Part shown: positions 62,957-64,000 of the stretch, piece by piece | Numbering within the stretch: position 1 is the first letter of the stretch | Layout: every line of letters begins with the position of its first letter | Assembly: GCF_014197105.1 (NCBI RefSeq) | Contig: NZ_JACIEV010000003.1 | Coordinates: 124,001-188,000 of the forward strand | Direction: 5' to 3' | DNA: 64,000 bases | From: Sphingomonas jinjuensis | GTDB taxonomy: Bacteria; Pseudomonadota; Alphaproteobacteria; Sphingomonadales; Sphingomonadaceae | The notes under the pieces: generated by a model | The model's input: only the letters and a program-made list of their open reading frames with translations | What the model was told of the DNA's origin: nothing | Database searches by the model: none | Position numbers and translations under genes: made by a program

Positions 62957-64000
62957 GCGTTCTCGACCTGCCGTCGAACCGCGCCGAGGCGTGGCGCTGG
63001 GCCGATCTGGGCGGCCTGGCCGCGGCGGCGGCGCTGGAACCGGTCGCGCGGGCGGATGCCGCGCCTTATTTTCTTGATTTGCCGGGCGCGCGGCTGCTGT
63101 TCGTCGACGGCGTGCTCGACGAGGGCGCGAGCGATCTCGGCTCGGTGACGCTCGCGCAGCTGGCAGCGGGGGACCATCCGCTCGGGCGCCGCGCGGGTGG
63201 GCTTGGCTGGTTGCTTCGGCTCGATGGGCAGGCGGTGACCGATCCGGTGCAGGTCGTCCATGTCGCGACGGGGCGGGAGAACCATCTCGCCGCCGAGATC
63301 GTGCTGGGTGAGGATGCGGCGGCGCAGGTCGTCGAGACCTATGTCGGTGCCGGCTGGTCGAACCGCGCGACGCGGGTCGAGCTGGCGCGATCGGCGCGGC
63401 TGATGCGCGCGGTGCGCTTCCTGCAGGGCGCCGGCTTCGTGTCGGTGCGGGACGAGGCAGCGGTCGGGCAGGGGGCGAGCCTGGTGACGACCTTCCTCGG
63501 CGCAGGGCATGCGGGATCGCGGATCGACGGGCAGATCGTGGTGGGTGAGGGCGGCTATGCCGAGGTCGGCGGCGCGCTGCTGACCGCGGGCGAGCAGAAG
63601 CAGGAATGCGCGGTGCGTGTCCGCCATGCCGAGCCCAATGGCCAGTCGCACCAGCTGTGGCGCGCGGTGGCGGCGGATCGATCGGTCGCGAGCCTGGCGG
63701 CGGCGGTCGAGGTGGCGCGGCATGCGCAGAAGACCGATGGCGAGCAGTCGCTTCGTGGCCTGCTGTTGCAGCGGACCGCGACGGTCAATCTGAAGCCCGA
63801 GCTGGAGATCTTCGCCGACGACGTGAAGTGCGCCCACGGTGCGACGGTCGGCGAGCTGGATGCGCGGGCGCTGTTCTACATGCAGAGCCGGGGCATTCCG
63901 AAGCCGCGTGCGCAGGCGATGCTGACGCGGGCGTTCGTCGCGGACTCGATCGAGCGGATCGGTAATGAGGCGGTGCGCGAAGCGTTTGCGGCGGATGCGG
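62953..64000 (+). CDS. sufD: Fe-S cluster assembly protein SufD, partial
   Basis: Starts at a GTG overlapping the sufC stop (GTGA). About 349 residues are visible; the end lies beyond the window. NRAEAWRWADLGGLAAAAAL near the start, the beta-helix core, and LKPELEIFADDVKCAHGATV with RALFYMQSRGIPKPRAQAML are typical of SufD. It is the third part of SufBC2D. The rest of the operon (sufS and others) would lie to the right. Confidence 0.95.

Overview
The window looks like the chromosome of an alphaproteobacterium of the order Sphingomonadales, most likely Sphingomonas or a close relative. The reasons are high G+C, dense gene packing with 1-8 base start/stop overlaps, two large TonB-dependent receptors of sphingomonad style, gene orders such as miaA/serB-ilvB-ilvN-ilvC-leuA and pyrB-pyrC', and many short palindromic intergenic repeats. 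This is inference from the sequence; no search was run. I found no rRNA, tRNA, CRISPR, insertion sequence or prophage.

1-19.7 kb is a hexuronate/pectin utilisation locus. A LacI-type regulator (8080-9108) sits between two operons. Leftward run uxaA, a mannitol-dehydrogenase-family reductase, an MhpD-type hydratase, an ExuT-like permease and a secreted LamG protein that runs off the window. Rightward run uxaC, kduI, kduD, kdgK and a carboxylesterase. Further right, a cupin protein diverges from a TonB receptor followed by an alpha/beta hydrolase. One palindromic operator (TGACACCGGTTACC) occurs in front of uxaA, uxaC and the TonB receptor, so the three units probably form one regulon that feeds uronates to 2-keto-3-deoxygluconate (KDG) and KDPG. 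No KDPG aldolase is present in the window.

19.7-31.5 kb holds a Crp/Fnr regulator, a hydroxyisobutyrate-dehydrogenase-family reductase, an rRNA/tRNA 2'-O-methyltransferase, a methyltransferase, small SWIB and DUF2945 proteins, a glutathione-dependent formaldehyde detoxification operon (frmA-VOC-fghA), a second TonB receptor and a pterin operon (folE-folM-like-folB).

31.4-40.5 kb is the branched-chain amino acid block (ilvB, ilvN, ilvC, yceI, leuA, all leftward) with a candidate leucine-rich leader peptide and hairpins before leuA, then miaA and serB back to back. 40.5-43.2 kb is a three-gene cassette: a ParA ATPase, a ribbon-helix-helix-like protein and a TPR/SPOR envelope protein. 43.2-45.4 kb is pyrB with an overlapping dihydroorotase homologue that lacks the HxH metal motif (PyrC').

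45.6-59 kb carries housekeeping genes: plsC, fur, rimI, tsaB, a nitroreductase, nfu, an Asp/Asn beta-hydroxylase, an M16 protease, an acyl-CoA ligase, ggt and pyrD. An intrinsic terminator at 59137-59167 with no gene in front of it hints at a small RNA. From 59.2 kb come an AraC regulator and a suf operon (rrf2-sufB-sufC-sufD, the last cut by the window end) with a perfect inverted repeat at its promoter.

At least seven families of palindromic repeats are scattered between genes. One family lies inside three operons (kduI/kduD, ilvB/ilvN, sufB/sufC). The signals I consider most worth a second look are the ParA-RHH-SPOR cassette, the leuA leader, the rrf2/sufB repeat hairpin, the uronate operator set and the orphan terminator.
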